In this document: positions 36,429 through 46,868 of the stretch, in pieces | How positions within the stretch are numbered: the first letter of the stretch is position 1 | Layout of the letters: each line of letters opens with the position of its first letter | Origin: DASSBG01 sp035699085 | GTDB lineage: Bacteria; Pseudomonadota; Gammaproteobacteria; Xanthomonadales; Rhodanobacteraceae | NCBI GenBank assembly: GCA_035699085.1 | Contig: DASSBG010000001.1 | Location: 1-64,000, forward strand | Length of the DNA: 64,000 nucleotides | Direction: 5' to 3' | The notes under the pieces: generated by a model | The model's input: only the letters and a program-made list of their open reading frames with translations | Database searches by the model: none | What the model was told of the DNA's origin: nothing | Made by a program: the position numbers and the translations under genes

Positions 36429-37027
36429 GCTGCTCCCTTCTTCGGATCGACGCCGATCTCGATGTGCGTGTCATCGATGAAGTGGTACGACGGCACCGCG
36501 AGGTTCATCGGCGCCGGCACGCCGTCGAAGACGCGGCCGGCGATGTCATAGCGCGACTTGTGGCAAGGGCAGAAGAAGCCGCTCTTCCAGTCCGGGTCAA
36601 AGGGTTCGGGCCCGATCTTCGGCTTGTATTCGGGCACGCAGCCGAGGTGCGTGCAGATTCCGATCACCACCAGCCATTGCGGCTTGATCGAGCGCGTCAG
36701 GTTCTTTGCGTACGGCGGCTGCTGGCTCTCCACGCTGCAGTCGGGATCCTTCAGGCGGTCTTCGACCACCTTGAGGGTGGCCAACTGGTCGGGGGTGCGG
36801 TTGACCACGAAGATCGGCAGGCCACGCCAGGGATAACGCACCATCTGGCCCGCCTCGATCTTGCCGACGGCGGCGGTCACCGGGGCGCCGGCCGCCTTGG
36901 CCCTGGCGCTGGGATTCCAGGATTTGATGAAGGGGATGGCGGTCGCCACCACTCCGATGCCGCCGACGACGGATGTGGCCGCCGTGAGGAAGCGGCGCCG
37001 GCCGCGATCCAGCTGATCAATCGCCAT
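36425..37027 (-). CDS. petA: Ubiquinol-cytochrome c reductase, Rieske iron-sulfur subunit
   Basis: 200 residues from ATG 37027, with GGAG upstream. Twin-arginine-type N terminus DRGRRRFLTAATSVVGGIGV serving as the membrane anchor, and both Rieske cluster loops: CTHLGCVPEY and CPCHKSRYDIAGRVFDG. It transfers electrons from ubiquinol to cytochrome c1. First gene of petABC-sspAB; a good promoter lies 73-101 bp upstream. The longer open frame upstream is a shadow of the protease gene. Confidence 0.97.
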   Translation of the reverse strand: MAIDQLDRGRRRFLTAATSVVGGIGVVATAIPFIKSWNPSARAKAAGAPVTAAVGKIEAGQMVRYPWRGLPIFVVNRTPDQLATLKVVEDRLKDPDCSVESQQPPYAKNLTRSIKPQWLVVIGICTHLGCVPEYKPKIGPEPFDPDWKSGFFCPCHKSRYDIAGRVFDGVPAPMNLAVPSYHFIDDTHIEIGVDPKKGAA

Positions 37028-37099
37028 CAAACTCTCCGAATGCCAGTAGCCATGGGCTGCCCCAGCGAAGCGCGCGAAGCCGGCCCCAAAAATCGTGCT

Positions 37100-37128
37100 A
37101 GTGTAGCGACAGCGCCAGCGGCGCACAA
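37100..37128 (-). promoter_or_regulatory. Sigma-70-like promoter for petABC
   Basis: The minus strand reads TTGTGC (37123-37128), 17 bp, then TACACT (37100-37105), in the 135-bp gap between petA and the divergent protease. The untranslated leader would be about 65 nt. The -10 region overlaps a GCTA-gtg-TAGC palindrome that may bind a regulator. Confidence 0.6.
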
Positions 37129-37162
37129 TCGAGACGTCCCGGACGCGTGTGATGACCCTCCC

Positions 37163-38377
37163 GTGATCGCCCCTCTGAAGCGCACGCTGGTTTTCCTTTT
37201 GCTGTGTATCGTCGTTGGCCTCGCGCTGGCCTTCGTGATCACCTCGTTCTGGCCAGGCGCCGGCAAACGGCTGCGCGCTGAACTGGGCCTGCCGAGCGCG
37301 CCGGTCGCCACCGTGCAGAGCCGCGAACCAGCGGCACCCGCCACCGGCGATGCCGCCCCGAAGACCTCCTTCATGGCCGAATCCGCCGGCCCGGTCTCCT
37401 ACGCCGAGGCGGTGCGCCGCGCGGCGCCGGCGGTGGTCAACATCTACGCCAACAAGGTGGTCACCGAACGCCAGGTGCGGGTCTACCCGGACCCGCTGAT
37501 GCGCCGCCTGTTCGGCGGCATCGCCTTCGGCCCCGCGTACAAGCGCCGCGAGCAGAGCCTCGGCTCCGGCGTGATCTTCAGCACGGATGGCTACGTGCTC
37601 ACCAACAACCACGTCATCGCCGGCGCCGACAACATCCAGGTGCTGCTCTACGACGGCCGCGTGGCGCAGGCCAGGGTGGTCGGCACCGACGCCGACACCG
37701 ACCTGGCGGTGCTGAAAATCAATGCGGACAACCTGCCCTCGATCGTGGTCGCGCAGGGCGGCCCACCCCAGGTCGGCGACGTGGTGCTCGCCATCGGCAA
37801 CCCCTTCGGCATCGGCCAGACGGTCACCATGGGCATCGTCAGCGCGCTGTCTCGCCAGCTGACCACCTCGGCTTACGAGGACTTCATCCAGACCGACGCG
37901 GCGATCAACTCGGGCAACTCCGGTGGCGCGCTCATCAACGCCCGCGGCGAGTTGGTCGGCATCAATACCGCGATCTTCGGCCGCGGGGTCGGCGCCGAAG
38001 GCATCGGCTTTGCCATCCCGATGGACACGGCCGAATACGTGCTGCAGCAGATCATCGCCCACGGCGCCGTCGTGCGCGGCTGGATCGGCGCCGACTACGG
38101 CGCGCTGCGCCGGCAGCCCGGTGGCGCGCCGGTCGAGGGCGTGGTGGTGATGGCGATCTACCCCGGCAGCCCGGCGGCGAAGGCAGGCTTGCGGGTCGGG
38201 GACGTACTGCTGCAGCTGGACGGGCAGCCGATCGAGGGACCGTCCGCGCTGCGCAAGCGGGAGGCGGCGATCAAGCCGGGCACGCAGGTAAGCGTCGCCG
38301 GGCTGCGCGCGGGCAAGGCATTCAAGGTCGACATCGTGCTGGCCCGACGGCCATCGTTCAACCGCCAGGGCAGCTGA
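37163..38377 (+). CDS. DegS-like membrane-anchored serine protease (trypsin + one PDZ domain)
   Basis: 404 residues from GTG 37163, the only start that places the N-terminal anchor (LVFLLLCIVVGLALAFVITS) near the beginning. Protease domain with a full triad: TNNHVIAGA (His), TDTDLAVLKI (Asp), QTDAAINSGNSGGALINARG (Ser). One PDZ domain follows (VEGVVVMAIYPGSPAAKAGL, then RVGDVLLQLDGQPI). The single PDZ and uncleaved anchor are the DegS/AlgW architecture, which in other bacteria cuts an anti-sigma factor upon envelope stress; DegP/DegQ have two PDZ domains. No sigma-E or RseA gene is here. It is divergent from petA. Confidence 0.9.
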   Translation: MIAPLKRTLVFLLLCIVVGLALAFVITSFWPGAGKRLRAELGLPSAPVATVQSREPAAPATGDAAPKTSFMAESAGPVSYAEAVRRAAPAVVNIYANKVVTERQVRVYPDPLMRRLFGGIAFGPAYKRREQSLGSGVIFSTDGYVLTNNHVIAGADNIQVLLYDGRVAQARVVGTDADTDLAVLKINADNLPSIVVAQGGPPQVGDVVLAIGNPFGIGQTVTMGIVSALSRQLTTSAYEDFIQTDAAINSGNSGGALINARGELVGINTAIFGRGVGAEGIGFAIPMDTAEYVLQQIIAHGAVVRGWIGADYGALRRQPGGAPVEGVVVMAIYPGSPAAKAGLRVGDVLLQLDGQPIEGPSALRKREAAIKPGTQVSVAGLRAGKAFKVDIVLARRPSFNRQGS

Positions 38378-38396
38378 ACACGCGACGCGTCCGCGC

Positions 38397-39305
38397 TCAG
38401 TGGCTGGCGGCGACGCCCGCAGTCATGGCGCCGGCCGCCAGCCGCCGCTGGCGTGCCTCGCGATAGCGGCGGTGCAGCACGCCGACGCGCTTGACGTAGA
38501 CGCGCGTCTCCGGATACGGCGGCACGCCGTGATACTTGCGCACGGCCGATTCGCCGGCGTTGTAGGCGGCCGTGGCCAGCGTCACGTCGCCATGGAAGTC
38601 GTGCAGCAGCCGGGCCAGGTAGCGTGCGCCGCCGCGGATGTTCTGCGCCGCGTCCCAGGCATTGTCGACGCCGAGACTGGCGGCGGTGGCCGGCATCAGC
38701 TGGGTCAGGCCTTGCGCGCCCTTGTTTGACTTGGCGTCCGGGTCAAAGGCGGATTCGGCGTGGATCAGCGCGCGCAACAGGCTGGGCTGGATACCGAACT
38801 CGGCGGCCGAGGCGTCGATCTCGTTGCGGAAGGCCGTGAGGTTGAGGGCCACGCTGCCCCAGTCAATCGCGGAGTGGACGTCGCAGGCGTAGCAGGTGTC
38901 GACGTAGTGGAACAGCACCGTGTACTTGCCGTCCGGCTTGACATTCGTATACAGCGGGATCGAGTGGTCGTGGTCCCACGATGCCTTGTACACGGTGCCG
39001 CGGCTGATGCGCACGCTGCCGGATTTGCCCGCGTGCCGCACGACCGTGGGCCCCGCCACCGCCTTGCCCTGCCGCTTGTCGCGATACACCGACTGGCCCG
39101 GCGCCGGCGCCGGCTGCGCCACCTCCGTGTAGCTGGCGAGGCGGTGGCATTGGCTGTAGCCGCTGGTGTTGCCGGTGTAGACGATGCGGCCGTGTTCGCC
39201 GCTGCACTTGTACAGGCTGCCGGCACGCGCCGGCCCGGCCCGGACAAACGCGAGCACCGCCAGCAGGCGGGCGGCGAGGACAACGGTGGTGGCAACGGCA
39301 CGCAT
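38397..39305 (-). CDS. Lytic transglycosylase (SLT domain) with N-terminal DUF4124-like segment
   Basis: 302 residues from ATG 39305. Signal peptide ending GPARAG, then a DUF4124-like start (SLYKCSGEHGRIVYTGNTSG), a basic middle segment, and a C-terminal SLT/GEWL domain: LLRALIHAESAFDPDAKSNK with the catalytic Glu, GAQGLTQLMPATAASLGV, NIRGGARYLARLL, and TLATAAYNAGESAVRKYHGV with PPYPETRVYVKRV. It cleaves peptidoglycan glycan strands to 1,6-anhydro products in the periplasm. Its stop lies 19 bp from the convergent protease stop; it is divergent from miaB. Longer frames upstream are shadows of miaB. Confidence 0.93.
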   Translation of the reverse strand: MRAVATTVVLAARLLAVLAFVRAGPARAGSLYKCSGEHGRIVYTGNTSGYSQCHRLASYTEVAQPAPAPGQSVYRDKRQGKAVAGPTVVRHAGKSGSVRISRGTVYKASWDHDHSIPLYTNVKPDGKYTVLFHYVDTCYACDVHSAIDWGSVALNLTAFRNEIDASAAEFGIQPSLLRALIHAESAFDPDAKSNKGAQGLTQLMPATAASLGVDNAWDAAQNIRGGARYLARLLHDFHGDVTLATAAYNAGESAVRKYHGVPPYPETRVYVKRVGVLHRRYREARQRRLAAGAMTAGVAASH

Positions 39306-39438
39306 GGCCGCAAGTGTAGGATGAATGGCCGCTAAAATCAGTGATTTCTGCCCGATTCCGTCGGCACCGCGGGACCGCGACCGGCAGCGCCTGCTGCCTG
39401 CGCTAAAATCGCCCGTTCCACCCGTCGATTCCAGGACC

Positions 39439-40776
39439 ATGAGCGGCAAGCTTTTCATCAAGACCCACGGCTGCCAGATGAACGAGTACGACTCGGCGCG
39501 CATGGCCGACGTGCTGCGCGCATCGCATGGCCTGGAGCTGACCGCGGACGAATCCGAGGCCGACGTCATCCTGATCAACACCTGCTCCATCCGCGAGAAG
39601 GCGCAGGAGAAGGTCTTCAGCCAGCTCGGACGCTGGAAATCGCTGAAGAAGGACGGCAAGCCGGTGCTGATCGGCGTCGGCGGCTGCGTCGCATCGCAGG
39701 AGGGCGAGGCCATCGTCAAGCGCGCGCCCCACGTCGACCTGGTGTTCGGCCCGCAGACCCTGCACCGGCTGCCCGAGATGATCGATGCCAACCGCGCAAC
39801 CCGGCGTCCGCAGGTCGACATCAGCTTTCCCGAGATCGAAAAGTTCGACCGCCTGCCCGATCCGCGCGCCGAGGGCCCGACGGCCTTCGTCTCGATCATG
39901 GAGGGCTGCTCCAAGTACTGCAGCTACTGCGTGGTGCCCTACACCCGCGGCGAGGAGATCAGCCGGCCCTTCGACGACGTGATCGGCGAGGTGGCAATGC
40001 TGGCCGACCAGGGCGTGCGCGAGGTGAACCTGCTGGGCCAGAACGTCAACGCGTACCGCGGCCCGATGTTCGACGGCGGCGTCGCCGACCTCGCGGTGCT
40101 GATTCACGCCATCGCCGAGATCGACGGCATCGGCCGCATCCGTTTCACGACCTCGCACCCGGTGGAGTTCTCCGACTCGCTGATCGAGGCCTACGCCAAC
40201 GTACGCAAGCTGGCCAACTACCTGCACCTGCCGGTTCAGGCCGGCTCGGACCGCATCCTCTCGGCGATGAAACGCGGCTACACCGCGCTCGAATACAAGC
40301 AGCGCATCCGCAAGTTGCGTGCGGTGCGGCCGGACATCTCCATCAGCTCGGACTTCATCGTCGGTTTTCCCGGCGAAACCGACCACGATTTCGAGCAGAC
40401 CATGAAGCTGATCGACGACGTCGGCTTCGACCAGAGCTTCAGCTTCATCTACTCGCGCCGGCCCGGCACGCCGGCATCCAATTTGCCCGACGACACCAGC
40501 GACGCCTTGAAGCACGAGCGCCTGGCGCGGCTGCAGGCCGCGATCGCCGCCAATGCGAAAAAAATCAGCGAGGCCATGGTCGGCACCACGCAGACGGTGC
40601 TGGTCGAGGGCCCGTCGAAGAAGAATCCCAGCGAGATGGCCGGCCGCACCGAAAACATGCGCTTCGTCAATTTCGCCGGCGACCCACGCATGGTCGGTCA
40701 GTTCGTCGACGTCACGATCACCCGGGCCATGTCCAACTCGTTGCGCGGCCGGGTGGCGGCAGTCGCCGTCGCCTGA
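39439..40776 (+). CDS. miaB: tRNA-2-methylthio-N6-dimethylallyladenosine synthase
   Basis: 445 residues from ATG 39439, with CCAGGA upstream. The N-terminal MTTase domain carries three cysteines in HGCQMNEYDS, NTCSIREKAQEK and GGCVASQEGE; radical SAM cluster CSKYCSYCVVPYTRG; a C-terminal TRAM domain (VGTTQTVLVEGPSKKN...). It adds the methylthio group to ms2i6A37 in tRNAs that read UNN codons. A TAAAAT box at 39404-39409 could be the -10. In related genomes phoH-ybeY-corC usually follow directly; here zwf follows and phoH is 21 kb away. Confidence 0.98.
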   Translation: MSGKLFIKTHGCQMNEYDSARMADVLRASHGLELTADESEADVILINTCSIREKAQEKVFSQLGRWKSLKKDGKPVLIGVGGCVASQEGEAIVKRAPHVDLVFGPQTLHRLPEMIDANRATRRPQVDISFPEIEKFDRLPDPRAEGPTAFVSIMEGCSKYCSYCVVPYTRGEEISRPFDDVIGEVAMLADQGVREVNLLGQNVNAYRGPMFDGGVADLAVLIHAIAEIDGIGRIRFTTSHPVEFSDSLIEAYANVRKLANYLHLPVQAGSDRILSAMKRGYTALEYKQRIRKLRAVRPDISISSDFIVGFPGETDHDFEQTMKLIDDVGFDQSFSFIYSRRPGTPASNLPDDTSDALKHERLARLQAAIAANAKKISEAMVGTTQTVLVEGPSKKNPSEMAGRTENMRFVNFAGDPRMVGQFVDVTITRAMSNSLRGRVAAVAVA

Positions 40777-40890
40777 GCCATCGGCCGGAGGACGCGCCGA
40801 CGGCGTCTTCGCCAGCGGCGCGCCGCCGGTGCAGTGGCATGCAGTGTCGCTATGGCATCATGGCTGCTTGACTCGAGAGGGACGGCAGCG

Positions 40891-42279
40891 ATGGCTTTGC
40901 CCAAATCCGACGCCTTCGTTTTTTTCGGTGCGACCGGCGACCTTGCCTACAAGCAGATTTTCCCGGCGCTGCAGGCGCTGGCGCGCGAAGGCCGGCTGGA
41001 GATGCCGGTGATCGGCGTCGCCAAGTCGGACTGGACCACCGAGCATCTCTGCGAGCGCGCCCGCGCCAGCATCGAGGAGCACAGCACCTTTGACCCCGAG
41101 GCCTTCGAGCGGCTGTGCGGGCGAATGCTCTATCTCGACGGCGACTACAACGACCCGGCGGTATTCCAGAAGCTCCGCGAGGCGCTGGGCGAGGCGCGCC
41201 ACCCGCTGCACTACCTGGCGATCCCGCCCAGCCTGTTTGCCACCGTGATCGAGGCGCTGGCCGCCTCGGGTTGCGCCAGCGAGGCGCGGGTCATCGTGGA
41301 GAAGCCCTTCGGCCGCGACCTCGCCAGCGCCCACGCGCTGAACGAAACCCTGCACAGTGCGTTCGACGAGTCGTCGGTGTTCCGCATCGACCATTACCTC
41401 GGCAAGGAGCCGGTGCAGAACCTGCTGTTCTTCCGCTTCGCCAACGCCTTCCTCGAACCGATCTGGAACCGCGACCACGTCGCCAGCGTGCAGATCACGA
41501 TGGCAGAGTCGTTCGGCGTCAAGGGCCGCGGCCATTTCTACGAAGAGGTGGGCGCGATCCGCGACGTCATCCAGAACCACATGCTGCAGGTGCTGACGCT
41601 GCTGGCGATGAACATCCCCATCGACCAGAGCCCGCAGGCCCTGCGCAGCGAAAAGCTGCGCTTGTTCCGCTCGATCCGGCCGCTGACGCCGGCCAACGTG
41701 GTGCGTGGCCAGTTCAAGGGCTACCGCGCGGTCGACGGCGTGGCACCCGACTCCGAGGTCGAGACCTTCGCCGCCGTGCGCCTGCACATCGACACCTGGC
41801 GCTGGGCCGGCGTGCCCTTCTACATCCGTGCGGGCAAGCGGCTGCCGATCACCTGCACCGAGGTGCGGGTCGAGCTGAAGCGGCCGCCGCAGCATCTGTT
41901 CAGCGATGACCACCCGCAGCACCCCAATTACCTGCGTTTCCGCGTCAGCCCGCAGGTGCAGATCGCCATCGGCGCGCGGGCCAAGGCCGCCGGCGAAGGC
42001 ATGACCGGCAGCGACGTGGAACTGGTGGTGCACGATGACACCAGCGACGACATGCTGCCCTACGAGCGCCTGCTCAGCGACGCCATGCGCGGCGACGCCT
42101 CGCTGTTCACCCGCGACGATTGCGTCGAGGCGGCATGGCGCATCGTCGACCCGGTGCTCGGCAACGTGGTGCCGCTTGGGTTCTACGAGCCCGGCACCTG
42201 GGGCCCGGCCTCGGCCGAGGACCTGATCATCGGCCATGACCGCTGGCACGACCCCGTGCTCGAGGTCGCGCGGCCGTGA
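40891..42279 (+). CDS. zwf: Glucose-6-phosphate 1-dehydrogenase
   Basis: 462 residues from ATG 40891 (MALPKSDAFVFFGATGDLAY); earlier in-frame starts would only add unrelated residues. NADP site GATGDLAYKQIFPAL, active-site RIDHYLGKEPVQNLLFFRFA with the catalytic His, substrate Lys in EKPFGRD, and a C-terminal WRIVDPVLG region. It oxidises glucose-6-phosphate to 6-phosphogluconolactone. The group is the slightly shorter Zwf type (about 460 rather than 490 residues). It heads a sugar-phosphate gene cluster, 193 bp before tal. Confidence 0.95.
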   Translation: MALPKSDAFVFFGATGDLAYKQIFPALQALAREGRLEMPVIGVAKSDWTTEHLCERARASIEEHSTFDPEAFERLCGRMLYLDGDYNDPAVFQKLREALGEARHPLHYLAIPPSLFATVIEALAASGCASEARVIVEKPFGRDLASAHALNETLHSAFDESSVFRIDHYLGKEPVQNLLFFRFANAFLEPIWNRDHVASVQITMAESFGVKGRGHFYEEVGAIRDVIQNHMLQVLTLLAMNIPIDQSPQALRSEKLRLFRSIRPLTPANVVRGQFKGYRAVDGVAPDSEVETFAAVRLHIDTWRWAGVPFYIRAGKRLPITCTEVRVELKRPPQHLFSDDHPQHPNYLRFRVSPQVQIAIGARAKAAGEGMTGSDVELVVHDDTSDDMLPYERLLSDAMRGDASLFTRDDCVEAAWRIVDPVLGNVVPLGFYEPGTWGPASAEDLIIGHDRWHDPVLEVARP

Positions 42280-42472
42280 CGCCGCGCGCCCACTGGCCCG
42301 GTACGGCCACGCACGCAGGCCGCCTTTCACGCTGGATTGTCGCTTCACCGGCTACCGTTGCCCGGATGCGGCCGGGCGTCCGCACGCCGCACGCCGCAGC
42401 GGCCCGACCGGCAGTGGCCAATGCTTCCGCCGCGGTGCCTTGCGAGCGCCGCCCACCCTTGAAGGAGATCGC

Positions 42473-43554
42473 ATGAACGCGACCCGGAAACTGCACGACC
42501 TTGGCCAGAGCCTGTGGCTGGACAACATCACCCGCGAGCTGCTCGACGACGGCACCATCGCCGGCTACGTCAAGGATCTCTCGGTCACCGGCCTGACTTC
42601 CAACCCCAGCATCTTCCAGAAGGCGATGGCTGGCGGCCCCGCCTACGACCAGGCCATCGCCGCTGCCGACCCGGGGCAGTCGACCGAGGCGCTGTTCGTC
42701 GAGCTTGCGCTGGACGACCTGCGCGGCGCGGCCAGGCTGTTCGAGCCGGCGCACGAGGCCACCGGTGGCGTCGACGGCTGGGTCTCGATGGAAGTCTCGC
42801 CCCTGCTCGCCAACGACACCGATGGCAGCATCGAGGCCGCCCGCCGCATCCACGACCAGGCCGCCTGCAAGAACCTGTTCGTCAAGATTCCCGGCACGCC
42901 GGCCGGCCTGCCGGCGATCGAGGAATCGATCTTCGCCGGCGTGCCGATCAACGTCACCCTGCTGTTCTCGCGCGAGCAGTACCTCGCGGCCGCAGACGCC
43001 TGGTTGCGCGGCATCGAGCGGCGCATCGAGGCCGGGCTGGACCCCAAGGTGCCATCGGTCGGTTCGCTCTTCATCAGCCGCTGGGACGTGGCGGTCAAGG
43101 ACCAGGTACCGAAGGACCTGCGCAACACGCTTGGCATCGCCGTCGCCGGCCGCGTCTACCGCGCCTATTGCGGGTGGTTGCAGTCGCCGCGCGTGCGCGC
43201 CGTGGCCGAGGCGGGCGTCCAGCCGCAACGCCTGCTGTGGGCCAGCACCAGCACCAAGGACCCCGATGCCCGCGACACGCTATACATCGAAGCGCTGGCT
43301 GCACCGGACACCATCAACACCATGCCCGGCAAAACCCTGCACGCCTTCGCCGACCACGGCCACGTCGGCGAGCCGATGGACCCGCAGGCCACCGAGGCCG
43401 AGGCGATGCTGGCGCGGCTGGGCGAGGCGGGCGTCGACATTGATGTGGTGGCCGCGCAGCTCCAGCGTGAGGGTACGGCCTCGTTCGACGCCTCCTGGCA
43501 CAAGCTGATGGGCGGCCTGGAGGCCAAGCGCAAGTCACTCGCCGGAGACGGCAA

Positions 43555-43558
<4 letters not shown>
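42473..43558 (+). CDS. tal: Transaldolase
   Basis: 361 residues from ATG 42473, preceded by GAAGGAGA. Of the longer actinobacterial/mycobacterial-type family: MNATRKLHDLGQSLWLDNIT, VTGLTSNPSIFQKAM and NLFVKIPGTPAGLPAIEES with the Schiff-base lysine, VNVTLLFS-like INVTLLFSREQYLAAAD. It transfers dihydroxyacetone units between sugar phosphates in the non-oxidative pentose phosphate pathway. The stop overlaps the GTG start of pgi (GTGA), so the two are translationally coupled; in some bacteria they are fused. Confidence 0.96.
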
Positions 43559-45197
<1,639 letters not shown>

Positions 45198-45201
<4 letters not shown>

Positions 45202-46868
45202 GCGAGGAGCTGAGCCCGCTGGCGGGCAAGCCGCTGCCGGCCTCCGCGCTGGTCGATGTCGACGCGCTGCTGGCGGCCTACGCCAGCGAGCGCCCGGACC
45301 CGACGCAGCCGACGCAGCGCATCGCCTTCGGCACGTCCGGCCACCGCGGCTCGTCGCTGGCCCGCAGTTTCAACGAATGGCACGTGCTGGCGGTGACCCA
45401 GGCGATCTGCGACCACCGCGAGCTGCACGGGGTCGACGGCCCGCTGTTCATCGGCTGCGACAGCCACGCATTGTCGCTGCCGGCCTTCGAGAGCGCGCTG
45501 GAGGTGCTGGCGGCCAACGGCGTACCGACCCGCATCTCTGCCGGCGGCGAGTTCACGCCGACACCGGCGCTGTCGCTCGCCATCGTCGACCACAACCGCG
45601 GCCGCGATCATGGCCTGGCCGACGGCATCGTCATCACGCCCTCGCACAACCCGCCCGAGCACGGCGGCCTGAAGTACAACCCCAGCCATGGCGGCCCGGC
45701 CGACACCGCCACCACGCGCTGGATCGAAGAGCGCGCCAACGACTGCCTCGCCGCCGGCCTGCAGGGCGTGCGGCGCCTGCCGCTGGCGCAGGCGCGGCGC
45801 AGCGACAACGTCGCCGAATACGACTTCCTCGGCGCCTACGTGGCGGCACTCGGCGAGGTGGTTGACTTCGCTGTCATCCGCGGCGCCGGCGTGCGCCTCG
45901 GGGTCGATCCACTGGGCGGCGCGGGCGTGCACTACTGGGCGGCGATCGCAGACAGGTACGGCATTGGCCTTGAAGTGGTCGATGACGCCGTCGACCCGCG
46001 CTTCGGCTTCATGACCGCCGACTGGGACGGCCGCATCCGCATGGATCCGTCCTCGCGCCATGCCATGCAGCGGCTGCTCGGCCTGAAGGATCGGTTCGAC
46101 GTCGCCTTCGCCTGCGACACCGACCACGACCGCCACGGCATCGTCACCCGCAGCGCCGGGCTGATGCCGTCCAACCATTTCCTCTCGGTGCTGGTGCACG
46201 AGTTGTTCACGCAGCGCCCGGACTGGCCGGTCACGGCGGCAGTCGGCAAGACCGCGGTCACCACCGCATTGATCGACCGCATCGCCACCGCGCTGGACCG
46301 GCCGCTGTACGAGGTTCCGGTCGGCTTCAAGTGGTTTGCGCCGGGCCTTGCCGACGCCAGCCTGGGCTTCGGCTGCGAGGAAAGCGCCGGCGCCTCCTTC
46401 CTGCGCCGCGACGGCCGCAGCTGGACCACCGACAAGGACGGCATCGCGCCGTCGCTGCTGGCCGCCGAAATGACCGCGCGGCACGGCCGCGACCCCGGCG
46501 AACTCTACGCCGCGCTGGCCGGGCGCTTCGGCGCGCCCGCCAGCGCCCGCGTCGACGCCACCGCCACGCCGGAGCAGAAGCGCCGGCTGGCCGCGCTGAC
46601 GCCGCAGGCGGTGCGCATCGACAGCCTGGCCGGCGAGCCCGTACACTCGCTGACCAGCACGGCGGCCGGCAACGGCCAGCCCATCGGCGGCATCAAGGCG
46701 ATCGCCGACAGCGGCTGGTTCGCGGCGCGGCCCTCGGGCACCGAGGACATCTACAAGATCTACGCCGAAAGCTTCAAGGGCGAAGAGCACCTGCGGCGCC
46801 TGCTCGACGAGGCCCGCGCCGTGGTCGACCGCGCCCTTTCGCAACCATCCGCCGAGGAACCCTCATGA
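45198..46868 (+). CDS. pgm: Phosphoglucomutase (alpha-D-glucose specific)
   Basis: 556 residues from ATG 45198, in an ATGA overlap with pgi. Alpha-D-phosphohexomutase with four domains: phosphoserine loop VITPSHNPPEHGGLKYNPSH, metal-binding loop CDTDHDRHGIV, sugar-binding loop GCEESAGASF, and phosphate loop RPSGTEDIYKIYAESF. It is close to the E. coli Pgm group (546 residues). It interconverts glucose-1- and glucose-6-phosphate, linking glycogen or UDP-glucose synthesis to the surrounding hexose-phosphate genes. It overlaps tkt by 4 bp. Confidence 0.97.
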